Origin: Lachnospiraceae bacterium
Lineage (GTDB): Bacteria; Bacillota; Clostridia; Lachnospirales; Lachnospiraceae
Assembly (NCBI GenBank): GCA_015056975.1
Contig: SVFG01000001.1
Span: 1 to 64,000 of the forward strand
DNA: 64,000 nucleotides
Reading direction: 5' to 3'
Shown: piece after piece, positions 9,804 to 18,610 of the stretch
Layout: each line of letters starts with the position of its first letter
Numbering within the stretch: position 1 is the first letter of the stretch
Program-made: the position numbers and the translations under genes
The notes under the pieces: model-generated
Told to the model about the DNA's origin: nothing
Databases searched by the model: none
The model's input: the letters and a program-made list of their open reading frames with translations, nothing else

Positions 9804-10763
9804 ATGTATTGCAAAAACTGTGGAAAGCAAATTGATAATGAAAATGCCAGCTTTTGTAATGGCTGTGGAAGTGAACTGAATAGAATAAATTCTGCGGAAG
9901 TAATGCCTGTTGCAGGGGAAAGTACAGTAATATTAACGAAACCGATAAAGAGGCAATTTGTGTTGTTGGGGCAAGAACTGGAAATAGATGAAGAAATGGA
10001 TTTGTTTAATACATGCCGTCAGCAGTACAAAATAATTGCAGATGAGGGAATACGGCTGTTTCAGATGAGTTATACTCAATGTATTCATGAGTTTGATTCA
10101 TTTGTAGGTGAATTCTCTAATATGTATTATTTCTATTTGGAGCCTATTTTGAAAAAAACAATGGATTTGCTAGTTAGAGAGGGTATTTGGTCAATTACAC
10201 TTGACGAACTAAGAAGTACACATGTGAATAATTATCATTGGGGAACAGACGGATATGATATATTGATATATAATGCTGATGTGTTGTTACAGAAAAGAGC
10301 AGATTCAAAAGCTGAAAAGTTGTCGTTTATTCCTAGTTTTGGGGGAATAGGATTTTCTGCCATACTAACAGCCACAGCGTTGAATGTAGTAGCATATACT
10401 GCAAGCAAACAGTTAATGAAGTATACCGTCTTAAAACCATATGAAAAAATAAGCTTGTATAATCAGTTAAATGTGCCGGTGTTGATAAGTCATGTGTATT
10501 CGGATTATATGAATGTGTATTTGACGTTATCATTGATAATGAAGCAGAATGGCAGAAAGATTTGGTATCCTACGGAAGTGGAGAGAGCGCGAAATGTTTT
10601 TGCTAATATATCAAATCCTTATTTTCCGGAAGAAGAAAGGATTAATGCACTGATATCAATCATAAAAATGTGGCCATATGATGAGAATGTATATAATTAT
10701 ATGACAAGCATATACGGAGAAAGAGAAGACATTTTGCAATTACGTAATTATTTTTGTGTCTAA
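9804..10763 (+). CDS. Zinc-ribbon protein, unknown function
   Basis: A 319-residue protein when started at the ATG after CGGGAGGTATATT. The track start 45 bases upstream would overlap the previous gene and lacks a site. The N-terminus is a zinc ribbon (MYCKNCGKQIDNENASFCNGCGSEL), a module often found on Firmicutes membrane-associated or stress proteins. The rest is mixed helical with a short Gly/Ala-rich hydrophobic segment near residues 185-205 (GGIGFSAILTATALNVVAYTA). It is likely cytosolic or weakly membrane-associated. It lies 25 bases after the acidic lipoprotein gene and is probably co-transcribed. Confidence 0.7.
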   Translation: MYCKNCGKQIDNENASFCNGCGSELNRINSAEVMPVAGESTVILTKPIKRQFVLLGQELEIDEEMDLFNTCRQQYKIIADEGIRLFQMSYTQCIHEFDSFVGEFSNMYYFYLEPILKKTMDLLVREGIWSITLDELRSTHVNNYHWGTDGYDILIYNADVLLQKRADSKAEKLSFIPSFGGIGFSAILTATALNVVAYTASKQLMKYTVLKPYEKISLYNQLNVPVLISHVYSDYMNVYLTLSLIMKQNGRKIWYPTEVERARNVFANISNPYFPEEERINALISIIKMWPYDENVYNYMTSIYGEREDILQLRNYFCV

Positions 10764-10856
10764 GTCTGAAATTGTAAATAGTCTCTATGGTAATTACTTG
10801 TCCAAGTGGCCCCCCCAGAAGGAACTAAAACGATAAAAGAACACAAATGGAATTAG

Positions 10857-11264
10857 GAAATACAAGAATTCCGCACGGATTTGCGGCAGGTATTCGGTTT
10901 CTTACAGCTGGAGAGTAACAAGGAAGCATTGAAGTTGTATGTGAACAGGCATGAAGATGTCTTTAGGAATCTGAGTGACGATGCCTACGATATGATAAGC
11001 GTAATGACGCACTCTGATGAACTGTCGGAAATTAGAGATAAGTATGAAACGGAGGGAAAAGGCGATATGTGTCAGGCGATTAAGGAAATGATTGAAGAGG
11101 GCAGACAAGAGGGCAGACAAGAGGGAAGACAGGAAGGTATCAAGGCTTTTATTGAGTTATGTCAGGAAATTGGTATTTCAAAAGAAGATACCCTGCGTAA
11201 GCTACAGGAGAAGTTTACTCTGACGGAGCCTGTGGAGGCGTATCTGGAGAGGTATTGGAAATAA
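10857..11264 (+). pseudogene. Rpn-family (PD-(D/E)XK) recombination-promoting nuclease/transposase remnant
   Basis: The frame encodes EFRTDLRQVFGFLQLESNKEALK and NRHEDVFRNLSDDAYDMISVM, then three EGRQ repeats, then an end AYLERYWK. This is the C-terminal third of the Rpn/COG5464 transposase-like nucleases common in Lachnospiraceae. A stop at 10854-10856 blocks the frame just upstream and no N-terminal nuclease domain is found, so the gene is 5' truncated. The track start is a TTG with no ribosome site. The preceding bases 10764-10856 hold a run of seven C and no gene, a likely deletion scar. Confidence 0.8.
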
Positions 11265-11304
11265 GCGTTGACTTCTTACTCGCTAATTGTTAAAATTATT
11301 GCAG

Positions 11305-11338
11305 AAAAGCCCTTCACCAGAGAGGTGGAGGGCTTTTT
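11305..11338 (+). terminator. Intrinsic terminator after the Rpn remnant
   Basis: AAAGCCCTTCACC / GGTGGAGGGCTTTTT with a five-base loop, located 40 bases after the stop and before prmA. Confidence 0.85.
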
Positions 11339-11422
11339 AACCTTGCTTCGGCAGCGGGACAGAATGACCGGTTGCGGGCAGGATGGCACACTTGATGATG
11401 TATCAGAAAGGCGGAAAAGATC

Positions 11423-12409
11423 ATGAAATGGGTGAAATTTCGGGTAAAGACAATTACAGAGGCTGAGGATATCATTATCAGTACTCTTTATGATATTGGT
11501 TTGGAGGGCGCACAGATTGAGGATAAGATACCTTTGACAGCCCTTGAAAAGGAGCAGATGTTTGTGGACATTCTGCCGGAGGGACCGGAGGATGACGGTA
11601 TCGCGTATCTCAGCTTCTTTGTGGAGAAAAAGGAGGATGGGACCTTGGAGGTACAGGGTGAGTCCGAGGACGCAGAAACCATCCTTGCAAGAGTTCAGGC
11701 AGAGCTTGAGGAATTGCGTGATTTCATGGATATCGGAGAGGGCAGTGTCACCGTGGATGAGACAGAGGATATTGACTGGATTAATAACTGGAAGCAGTAT
11801 TTCCATCAGTTTTATATAGATGATATTTTGGTGATTCCCTCTTGGGAAAATATCAAGGCAGAGGATACGGACAGAATGGTGCTTCATATTGACCCGGGTA
11901 CTGCTTTTGGTACAGGTATGCATGAGACTACGCAGCTTTGTATCCGTCAGCTGCGCAAGTATATCACACCTGAGACAGAGCTTTTGGACGTGGGAACAGG
12001 CAGCGGAATTCTGGCAATTTTGTCTCTGATGTTCGGCGCAAAGCATGCGGTAGGAACGGATTTGGATATCTGTGCCATTGAGGCAGTGGCGCAAAACTGT
12101 GAGGCAAACGGTATTGCTCCCGAGCAGTTTGAGATGATGATTGGTAACATTATTACCGACAAGGAAGTGCAGGATAAGGTGGGCTATGAATGCTATGATA
12201 TCGTAGTGGCAAACATTCTGGCTGATGTGTTGGTGCCCCTGACTCCCGTTATTGTAAATCAGCTGAAAAAAGGCGGTATTTATATTACCTCCGGTATCAT
12301 CGACGATAAGGAGCAGACCGTAGTGGATGCGGTGAAGGCGGCAGGTCTTACGGTGCTTGAGGTTACTTATCAGGGCGAATGGGTCAGCGTTACAGCCAAG
12401 AAGGAGTAA
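11423..12409 (+). CDS. prmA: Ribosomal protein L11 methyltransferase PrmA
   Basis: SAM-dependent enzyme that trimethylates ribosomal protein L11, 328 residues. The N-terminal substrate-recognition part is followed by the Rossmann methyltransferase fold with motif I LLDVGTGSGILAI near residue 190, the PrmA signature DPGTAFGTGMHETT just before it, and motif IV DIVVANILADVL. It lies two bases before rsmE, a widely conserved pairing in Firmicutes. Composition is back to the GC level of the core genes, in contrast to the preceding block. Confidence 0.97.
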   Translation: MKWVKFRVKTITEAEDIIISTLYDIGLEGAQIEDKIPLTALEKEQMFVDILPEGPEDDGIAYLSFFVEKKEDGTLEVQGESEDAETILARVQAELEELRDFMDIGEGSVTVDETEDIDWINNWKQYFHQFYIDDILVIPSWENIKAEDTDRMVLHIDPGTAFGTGMHETTQLCIRQLRKYITPETELLDVGTGSGILAILSLMFGAKHAVGTDLDICAIEAVAQNCEANGIAPEQFEMMIGNIITDKEVQDKVGYECYDIVVANILADVLVPLTPVIVNQLKKGGIYITSGIIDDKEQTVVDAVKAAGLTVLEVTYQGEWVSVTAKKE

Positions 12410-12411
12410 GC

Positions 12412-13164
12412 ATGTATCAGTTTTTTGTGGAACCCCATCAGATTAATATAAATGACAAATGTGTCACAATAGTGGGCGGCGATGTAAATCACATCAAAAA
12501 TGTATTACGCATGAAGCCAGGCGAGGAATTATCCGTCAGCAATGGACAGGACGGTAAGGAGTATCGTTGCGCCATCATCGACTTTACCCCGGATGCTGTG
12601 GAGTGCGAGCTTCGCTTTATCAAGGAAGACGGCGTGGAGCTTCCCGGCAAAATCTATCTGTTTCAGGGACTTCCCAAAGCGGACAAGATGGAGTTTATTA
12701 TTCAGAAGGCGGTGGAGCTTGGTGTGTATCAGGTGATACCGGTTGCCACAAAGCGTTGTGTAGTGAAGCTGGATGACAAGAAGGCAAAGAGTAAGGTACA
12801 GCGTTGGCAGGGTATCGCAGAGGCGGCCGCAAAGCAGAGCAAGCGTGCCATCATACCGCAGGTGGCAGAGCCGGTAAGCTTCGGGGAGGCACTCAGGATG
12901 GCATCCGTGCTTGACGTGAAGCTGATTCCCTATGAGCTTGCGGAGAACATGGAAAAGACGCGCACTATTATTGGCGATTTGAAGCCCGGACAGAGCATCG
13001 CTGTGTTTATCGGACCGGAGGGTGGCTTTGAGGAGGCAGAGATTGCCAAGGCTCTTTCCGTGGGCGTGGAACCCATTACCCTGGGAAAGCGTATCCTGCG
13101 CACTGAGACGGCAGGTCTTACGGTGCTTTCCTGGATGATGTATCAGTTAGAAGGACTGTCATAG
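12412..13164 (+). CDS. rsmE: 16S rRNA (uridine1498-N3)-methyltransferase RsmE
   Basis: A 250-residue SPOUT-class rRNA methyltransferase. The N-terminal PUA-like part has HIKNVLRMKPGEEL. The C-terminal knot has the diagnostic FIGPEGGFEEAEI and LGKRILRTETAGLTVL. The start at ATG 12412 is chosen because the end of prmA carries AAGGAG at the right distance; the track start lies inside prmA. Translationally coupled to prmA. Confidence 0.97.
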   Translation: MYQFFVEPHQININDKCVTIVGGDVNHIKNVLRMKPGEELSVSNGQDGKEYRCAIIDFTPDAVECELRFIKEDGVELPGKIYLFQGLPKADKMEFIIQKAVELGVYQVIPVATKRCVVKLDDKKAKSKVQRWQGIAEAAAKQSKRAIIPQVAEPVSFGEALRMASVLDVKLIPYELAENMEKTRTIIGDLKPGQSIAVFIGPEGGFEEAEIAKALSVGVEPITLGKRILRTETAGLTVLSWMMYQLEGLS

Positions 13165-13232
13165 AAGATAGCAGAACGAGTGGCTTTTGCATATAGTAAA
13201 GCAAGATAGCAATAAAAGGAGATTATTCATAG

Positions 13233-14405
13233 ATGGAAGTATATTTGGACAATTCCGCCACTACCCGGGTATTCCCTGAGGTGGCGGAATTGATGACAAG
13301 AATCATGTGTGAGGATTATGGTAATCCTTCCAGCCTTCACATGAAAGGCGTGCGGGCAGAGCAGTATCTGCGGTATGCCAAGGAAACTCTGGCAAAGCTT
13401 TTGAAGGTTGCGGAGAAGGAGCTTTATTTTACCTCCGGCGGAACGGAATCCGACAACCTCGCCCTGATTGGTGCAGCCATGGCGAACAGAAGACGTGGCA
13501 ATCATCTGATTACCACACAGATAGAGCATCCCGCCATCCTCCAGACCATGCATTATCTGGAAGAACAGGGATTTAGAGTGACGTATCTGCCGGTAGATAA
13601 ATATGGCTGTATCAGTCTTGCTGATTTGCAGCGCGCCATGATGCCACAAACGATTTTGGTGTCCATTATGCATACAAACAATGAAATCGGTTCTCTGCAG
13701 CCCATCGAGGAAGCGGGAGCACTGATAAAGCGGATGAATCCCGGCACTCTGTTTCATGTGGATGCAGTGCAGGGCTTTGGAAAGGCAAAAATTTTCCCCA
13801 AGCGTATGCATATCGACATGCTTTCGGCAAGCGGTCACAAGATTCACGGTCCTAAGGGCGTGGGAATTTTGTATGTGGCAGACAAGGTAAAAATTGCGCC
13901 GCTCTCCCATGGCGGCGGTCAGCAGATGGGACTCCGCCCCGGTACGGAAAATGTGCCCGGTATCGTGGGCATGGCAAAGGCAGCAGAGCTTTTATATCAG
14001 AATTATGATGAGGATATCAATCATCTTTACCACTGTAAAAAACATTTCATTGAGGGTATTAACAGATTGGAACAGGTGCAGATAAACGGTCTTTTGCCTG
14101 AGGACCCCTACGGACAGAGGACAGCGCCTCATGTGGTGAGCGTTTCCTTTGCGGGAGTCAGAAGTGAGGTGCTTTTGCACGCGTTGGAGGACAGCGGTAT
14201 TTATGTTTCCGCAGGAAGTGCATGCTCCGCAAGAAAACCCCAGCCTTCGGCGACCTTAAGGGCAATCGGAGTTGACAAAAATCTGTTGGAATCCACTATT
14301 CGCTTCAGCTTTTCCGTATTTACCACCATAGAAGAGATTGACTATGCATTAAAGGTAATGTATGATAAAATTCCAATGTTGCGGATGTATACCCGCAGGA
14401 AGTAA
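13233..14405 (+). CDS. Cysteine desulfurase (NifS/IscS-like)
   Basis: PLP-dependent enzyme of 390 residues that takes sulfur from cysteine as an enzyme persulfide. The PLP lysine is in SASGHKIHGPKGVG, with the upstream Asp in HVDAVQGFGK. The catalytic cysteine lies on the loop SAGSACSARKPQPS. It sits 23 bases upstream of thiI, so it most likely supplies sulfur for 4-thiouridine in tRNA, as NifZ does for ThiI in Bacillus. A general Fe-S role cannot be excluded. Start after AAAGGAG. Confidence 0.95.
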   Translation: MEVYLDNSATTRVFPEVAELMTRIMCEDYGNPSSLHMKGVRAEQYLRYAKETLAKLLKVAEKELYFTSGGTESDNLALIGAAMANRRRGNHLITTQIEHPAILQTMHYLEEQGFRVTYLPVDKYGCISLADLQRAMMPQTILVSIMHTNNEIGSLQPIEEAGALIKRMNPGTLFHVDAVQGFGKAKIFPKRMHIDMLSASGHKIHGPKGVGILYVADKVKIAPLSHGGGQQMGLRPGTENVPGIVGMAKAAELLYQNYDEDINHLYHCKKHFIEGINRLEQVQINGLLPEDPYGQRTAPHVVSVSFAGVRSEVLLHALEDSGIYVSAGSACSARKPQPSATLRAIGVDKNLLESTIRFSFSVFTTIEEIDYALKVMYDKIPMLRMYTRRK

Positions 14406-14428
14406 GTATTTAGAGAAAGAGGTACACC

Positions 14429-15607
14429 ATGTTTACAGCTTTTTTGATTAAATATGCCGAAATCGGTATAAAGGGACGTAACAGATATTTGTTTGAGGAT
14501 GCGCTGGTGCATCAGATTAAGTATGCTTTAAAGAAATGCGACGGACAGTTTTTGATTCATAAGACTCAGGGACGTATCTACGTGGACGCCCAGTCTGAAT
14601 TTGATTTTGATGAGGTGGTGGAGCGCCTGCAGACGGTATTTGGTATTTCCGGCATCTGTCCCGTAGTGTATGTGGAGGATGAGGGCTTTGATAAGCTGGT
14701 AGAGACCATCACAGGCTATATTGCAGATGTGTACCCTGACCGTAACAAGACCTTCAAGGTACAGGCGAGACGCGCCCGCAAGAACTATCCCAAGGATTCC
14801 ATGACCATCAACATGGATATGGGAGAGGCGATTTTAAAGGCGTTTCCGGAGATGAAGGTGGATGTACACAATCCGGATATTGTCCTCAATATTGAGGTAA
14901 GAGAAAAGATATATATTTATTCTGAAATTATTCCGGGACCCGGAGGAATGCCTGTGGGAACAGGCGGAAAGGCGATGCTGCTTCTATCCGGCGGTATTGA
15001 CTCTCCGGTTGCCGGTTACATGATAGCCAAGCGCGGTGTTAAGATTGACGCGGTTTATTTCCACGCGCCTCCGTACACCAGTGAGCGGGCAAAGCAGAAG
15101 GTAGTGGATTTGGCACGTATCGTTTCCAGATACACCGGCCCTATTTATCTGCATGTGATTAACTTCACGGATATTCAGCTCTACATTCACGAGAAATGTC
15201 CCCATGAGGAGCTGACCATTATCATGCGTCGTTACATGATGCGTATTGCGGAGCATATTGCAAAGGAGACAGAGTGCCTGGGTCTGATTACCGGTGAGAG
15301 TATCGGTCAGGTGGCATCCCAGACTATGGCTTCCCTGGTTGCGACCAATGAGGTGTGTGAGCTTCCCGTATACCGTCCGTTGATTGGTTTTGATAAACAG
15401 GAGATTGTAGAGGTATCCGAGAAAATCGGTACCTATGAGACTTCCATCCAGCCCTTTGAGGATTGCTGTACCATATTCGTGGCAAAGCATCCTGTTACTA
15501 AGCCCAATGTCAACGTTATCCGCAGACATGAGCACAATTTGGATGAAAAGATTGAAGAGCTTGTGGCAACAGCCCTTGAGACGGATGAAGTCATTATAGT
15601 AGAGTAA
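14429..15607 (+). CDS. thiI: tRNA 4-thiouridine synthase ThiI
   Basis: Adenylates U8 of tRNA and installs sulfur, giving s4U8; 392 residues. The N-terminal ferredoxin-like and THUMP domains are followed by the PP-loop ATPase motif LLLSGGIDSPVAGY near residue 180. The C-terminal rhodanese domain of the E. coli enzyme is absent, as is usual in Firmicutes, where a dedicated cysteine desulfurase (the upstream gene) does that step. Preceded by an AGAAAGAGG site. Confidence 0.97.
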   Translation: MFTAFLIKYAEIGIKGRNRYLFEDALVHQIKYALKKCDGQFLIHKTQGRIYVDAQSEFDFDEVVERLQTVFGISGICPVVYVEDEGFDKLVETITGYIADVYPDRNKTFKVQARRARKNYPKDSMTINMDMGEAILKAFPEMKVDVHNPDIVLNIEVREKIYIYSEIIPGPGGMPVGTGGKAMLLLSGGIDSPVAGYMIAKRGVKIDAVYFHAPPYTSERAKQKVVDLARIVSRYTGPIYLHVINFTDIQLYIHEKCPHEELTIIMRRYMMRIAEHIAKETECLGLITGESIGQVASQTMASLVATNEVCELPVYRPLIGFDKQEIVEVSEKIGTYETSIQPFEDCCTIFVAKHPVTKPNVNVIRRHEHNLDEKIEELVATALETDEVIIVE

Positions 15608-15613
15608 ATAAAA

Positions 15614-15645
15614 AGGATGTCTCAGGTCATTGCCTGAGGCATCCT
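15614..15645. terminator. Bidirectional terminator between thiI and the HPr-like gene
   Basis: AGGATGTCTCAGG / CCTGAGGCATCCT hairpin. AAAAA on the left gives a T tract for minus-strand transcripts, and TATTTGT on the right serves plus-strand transcripts. It lies between convergent genes. Confidence 0.8.
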
Positions 15646-15677
15646 ATTTGTCGCTTGTGTGCTTAAAGCTTCACTGA

Positions 15678-15908
15678 TTATACAGTGTAAGGCTTTAAAA
15701 CATTCAGTACTTCATCAGCACCATCTTCTGCGTGGATGTTCAAGTCGATAGGCTTGGACAAATCAAGACTGAAGATACCCATGATAGATTTTGCGTCGAT
15801 TACGTATCTTCCGGATACGAGATCGAAATCATAATCAAACTTGGTGATGTCATTAACAAAGTTTTTTACTTTGTCGATAGAGTTTAAAGAAATCTGTACT
15901 GTTTTCAT
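15678..15908 (-). CDS. HPr-family protein lacking the phosphoryl-accepting histidine
   Basis: A 76-residue protein with an HPr-like fold. The Ser46 region is clear (DAKSIMGIFSLDLSKPIDL) and the end HAEDGADEVLNVLK matches HPr. The catalytic His15 segment (HARPA in HPr) is replaced by NSIDKVK, so it cannot carry phosphate for sugar transport by the usual PTS route. The retained KSIMG serine suggests a regulatory role through Ser phosphorylation, comparable to Crh (inference). A strong promoter and GGAGG site precede it. Confidence 0.85.
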   Translation of the reverse strand: MKTVQISLNSIDKVKNFVNDITKFDYDFDLVSGRYVIDAKSIMGIFSLDLSKPIDLNIHAEDGADEVLNVLKPYTV

Positions 15909-15947
15909 ATAACTACCTCCTTAATGTGTGTCATACCTTCTGAATTC

Positions 15948-15976
15948 ATATTAATGTGTGAACACATAAAAGTCAA
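15948..15976 (-). promoter_or_regulatory. Strong promoter of the HPr-like gene
   Basis: On the minus strand, TTGACT, 17 bases, TAATAT. The word TTAATGTGTG occurs twice (about 15921 and 15951), the second overlapping the -10, with TGTGTTCACACA inside the spacer region: a possible operator. Confidence 0.7.
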
Positions 15977-16019
15977 GGGAAAAAACAGTCAAAAAATATC
16001 GTAAAAAGGAAAGTTTTCT

Positions 16020-17480
16020 ATGAAAAATGCAGCATTGCACAATTTGGGATGTAAGGTAAATTCCTACGAATTGGATATTATGCAACAGATGCTTGTGGAA
16101 AAGGGCTATAACATTGTGCCTTTTGATGAGATTGCGGATATTTATATCGTAAATACCTGTACCGTAACAAATATAGCCGACAGAAAGAGCAGACAGATGC
16201 TCCATCGTGCAAAGCTTAAGAACCCGGATGCAGTTGTGGTTGCAGTGGGATGTTATGTGCAAACCGGCAAAGAGAATGTGAAGTTGGATGACAGTATTGA
16301 CCTTGCCATCGGCAATAACCGAAAGAAGGATTTGGTGCAGATTCTTGAGGCGTTTCTGGCTGAACGAGAGACCGTAGCCGAAAGGAGTCAGGTGCAGGAG
16401 ATGGAGGTACAGTGTCATATTCCGGACAAACAGGACAAGACCCTGGGTGACACCACCATCCTCGATATAGACAATACTTACGAGTATGAAGAAATGACTC
16501 TGCAAAAGACAGCGGAGCATACCCGCGCCTATATTAAAGTCCAGGATGGCTGTAATCAGTTTTGCAGTTATTGTGCCATTCCCCTTGCCAGAGGCAGGGT
16601 GCGAAGCCGCAAGGCAGAGGATATTATCCGTGAGATAGAGGGCATGGTTAAGACGGGCTATCGTGAAATTGTGCTGACCGGAATTCATATCAGCTCCTAT
16701 GGCATAGATTTTGATGAGGAAGCATGGCAGCAGGGGAAGAGCGTGGAGGTGCACAGAAGCGCGGAAAGGCGTGATTATTCCGGGGAGAGTAAGCTTATCG
16801 ACCTGGTGGAAAGAATCCACGATATAGCTGGACTTGAGCGCATTCGTCTGGGGTCTTTAGAGCCCAGAATCGTGACAAGGGAGGTGGCGCAGAGACTGGC
16901 GGCACTGCCCAAAATCTGTCCTCACTTCCATCTGTCCTTACAGAGCGGCTGTGACGAGGTGCTAAAGAGGATGAACCGTCATTATACCACAGGGGAGTAC
17001 TATGAAAGCGTGACGTATCTTAGGGAGGCCTTTGAACATCCGGCGATTACCACGGATGTCATTGTGGGATTCCCGGGGGAAACGGAGGAAGAGTTTGCCT
17101 GCACAAAGGCATTTTTGGAAAAGACGGACTTTTACGAGATGCACATCTTTAAGTACTCCAAGCGCTCCGGTACCCGTGCGGCAGTGATGCCGGGACAACT
17201 GACAGAGGCGGTGAAGGGTGTGCGAAGTAACGAGCTTCTCGCGCTTGAAAAAGAGCAGTCCAAAGCATTCCGCAGCTTCTACCTGGGACAGAACGTGGAG
17301 GTGCTTTTGGAGGAGCTAAAGGAGATTGCGGGAGAGCGTTATTGGCTGGGACACACCCCTGCGTATGTACGTGTAGCAGTAAAAGAACGAGAGGGTCTTG
17401 GCTCCAATCTTTTGGTGAAGGTGAAAACAGATGCCTTCCTGACGGATGAAATCATGACAGGAGAATTGGTGGAAGAGTGA
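16020..17480 (+). CDS. mtaB: tRNA (t6A37) methylthiotransferase MtaB
   Basis: Radical-SAM enzyme that converts t6A37 to ms2t6A in tRNA; 486 residues. The N-terminal MTTase domain has LGCKVNSYELDIM and NTCTVTNIADRKSRQ with cluster cysteines. The radical-SAM triad is CNQFCSYCAIPLARGRVRSR near residue 180. A C-terminal TRAM-like domain follows. LGCKVN and the RGRVRSR segment point to MtaB rather than MiaB or RimO. An insertion of about 25 residues follows HISSYGIDF. It overlaps the next gene by one base. Confidence 0.95.
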   Translation: MKNAALHNLGCKVNSYELDIMQQMLVEKGYNIVPFDEIADIYIVNTCTVTNIADRKSRQMLHRAKLKNPDAVVVAVGCYVQTGKENVKLDDSIDLAIGNNRKKDLVQILEAFLAERETVAERSQVQEMEVQCHIPDKQDKTLGDTTILDIDNTYEYEEMTLQKTAEHTRAYIKVQDGCNQFCSYCAIPLARGRVRSRKAEDIIREIEGMVKTGYREIVLTGIHISSYGIDFDEEAWQQGKSVEVHRSAERRDYSGESKLIDLVERIHDIAGLERIRLGSLEPRIVTREVAQRLAALPKICPHFHLSLQSGCDEVLKRMNRHYTTGEYYESVTYLREAFEHPAITTDVIVGFPGETEEEFACTKAFLEKTDFYEMHIFKYSKRSGTRAAVMPGQLTEAVKGVRSNELLALEKEQSKAFRSFYLGQNVEVLLEELKEIAGERYWLGHTPAYVRVAVKEREGLGSNLLVKVKTDAFLTDEIMTGELVEE

Positions 17481-18259
17481 TGAAAATCATATTTTTTGAT
17501 ATAGACGGTACTTTGATTGACAAGAGTTTTCGGATGAGCGAAAGTACCAGGGAAGCGATTGCACGTGCCAGACAAAACGATCATATCTGTATGATAAATA
17601 CCGGAAGAACCTATAAGATGGTGGGGGATTATCTGGCGGACTGGGTTGAATTTGACGGTTGCCTTTGCGGCTGCGGAACCATGGTGATATATAGGGGAAA
17701 GGAGCTTTTACACCGGACCTTTTCGGTGCAGGAGGCTATGCGCATCATAGCAGGGCTGGAAAAGTACGGAATAGATGCAGTGCTGGAGGGTGGAGAAAAC
17801 AATTTCCAGAAAACACTCGCTGACATGCATACGGAGAAATTCAGGAAGTATATGGCGCAGTTTACGAATTTGGGTTACGGAAGCTTTGAACAGGCGCCGG
17901 GTAAGTTTGACAAGTTCTACTGCTATGTAGGAGAGGACGAATACAGAAGAGGGTTCTTTGCAGAATTTGTGGATATCTTGGACTACATTGACAGGGAGAG
18001 AGGTTTTTATGAAATTGTGCCCAAGGGCTTTTCCAAGGCAAGCGGCATGAGGTATCTGGCGGAATATCTCGGAAGGTCCATGGAGGATACGGTGGCTATC
18101 GGTGACAGCAACAATGATATTGCGATGCTTGAAGCAGCACATACAGCTATTGCCATGGGAAATTCGTCGAAGGCTGTACTGGAACTTGCGGATTATATCA
18201 CCACAGATGTGGATAAGGATGGTATTTTCAATGCCTTAAAGTGGCTTGGTGTTTTGTAA
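17480..18259 (+). CDS. HAD-superfamily hydrolase, Cof type
   Basis: A 259-residue cytosolic phosphatase-like protein. Motif I is FFDIDGTLI at the N-terminus, a Cof-type C2 cap lies in the middle, and the C-terminal motif IV is GDSNNDIAMLEAA. This group dephosphorylates sugar phosphates or flavin precursors; the substrate cannot be read from sequence. The ATG at 17480 overlaps the mtaB stop (TGATG), which is preferred to the GTG three bases upstream. Confidence 0.9.
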   Translation: MKIIFFDIDGTLIDKSFRMSESTREAIARARQNDHICMINTGRTYKMVGDYLADWVEFDGCLCGCGTMVIYRGKELLHRTFSVQEAMRIIAGLEKYGIDAVLEGGENNFQKTLADMHTEKFRKYMAQFTNLGYGSFEQAPGKFDKFYCYVGEDEYRRGFFAEFVDILDYIDRERGFYEIVPKGFSKASGMRYLAEYLGRSMEDTVAIGDSNNDIAMLEAAHTAIAMGNSSKAVLELADYITTDVDKDGIFNALKWLGVL

Positions 18260-18266
18260 TTAGGCA

Positions 18267-18295
18267 TTGAATTTTGTGGGTAAATGAGGTAAGAT
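18267..18295 (+). promoter_or_regulatory. Promoter of the ireB-ruvX cluster
   Basis: TTGAAT, 17 bases, TAAGAT, followed by a TATGGAGGATTTAT ribosome site before the ireB start. Confidence 0.6.
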
Positions 18296-18336
18296 AATAA
18301 GAAGCAGATAATGTATTGGCGGTATGGAGGATTTAT

Positions 18337-18600
18337 ATGCAAAACTTAGAAAATACACAATATTTCAAGGTGCAGTCTGAGCCTGAGACAGGGGTGAAGG
18401 TTGTGCTGTCAACTGTGTATGAAGCACTGACGGAGAAGGGGTACAATCCGGTGAATCAGATTGTGGGATATGTTATGAGTGGTGACCCGACTTATATCAC
18501 CAGCCATAAGAATGCCAGAAGCCTGATTATGAAGGTAGAACGTGATGAACTGGTAGAGGAATTGTTGACGGAGTACATACGTAACAACAACTGGAAATAG
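18337..18600 (+). CDS. ireB: IreB-family regulatory phosphoprotein
   Basis: An 87-residue protein of the DUF965/IreB family, with [19 protein letters not shown] and [17 protein letters not shown]. In enterococci, IreB is a target of the IreK Ser/Thr kinase and modulates cephalosporin resistance; in general it links envelope stress signalling to cell-wall metabolism. The start at ATG 18337 follows GGAGG; the track start adds seven unlikely residues. The order ireB-ruvX-DUF1292 matches B. subtilis yrzL-yrrK-yrzB. Confidence 0.93.
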   Translation: MQNLENTQYFKVQSEPETGVKVVLSTVYEALTEKGYNPVNQIVGYVMSGDPTYITSHKNARSLIMKVERDELVEELLTEYIRNNNWK

Positions 18601-18610
18601 GAGGAATCCC

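Noticed and set aside
11276-12094. 272-codon minus-strand ORF opposite prmA
   Set aside because: Antisense of PrmA motifs; His/Cys/Leu-rich composition typical of a shadow frame.
15951-16820. 289-codon minus-strand ORF opposite mtaB
   Set aside because: Antisense to conserved MtaB cysteines; no start signal.
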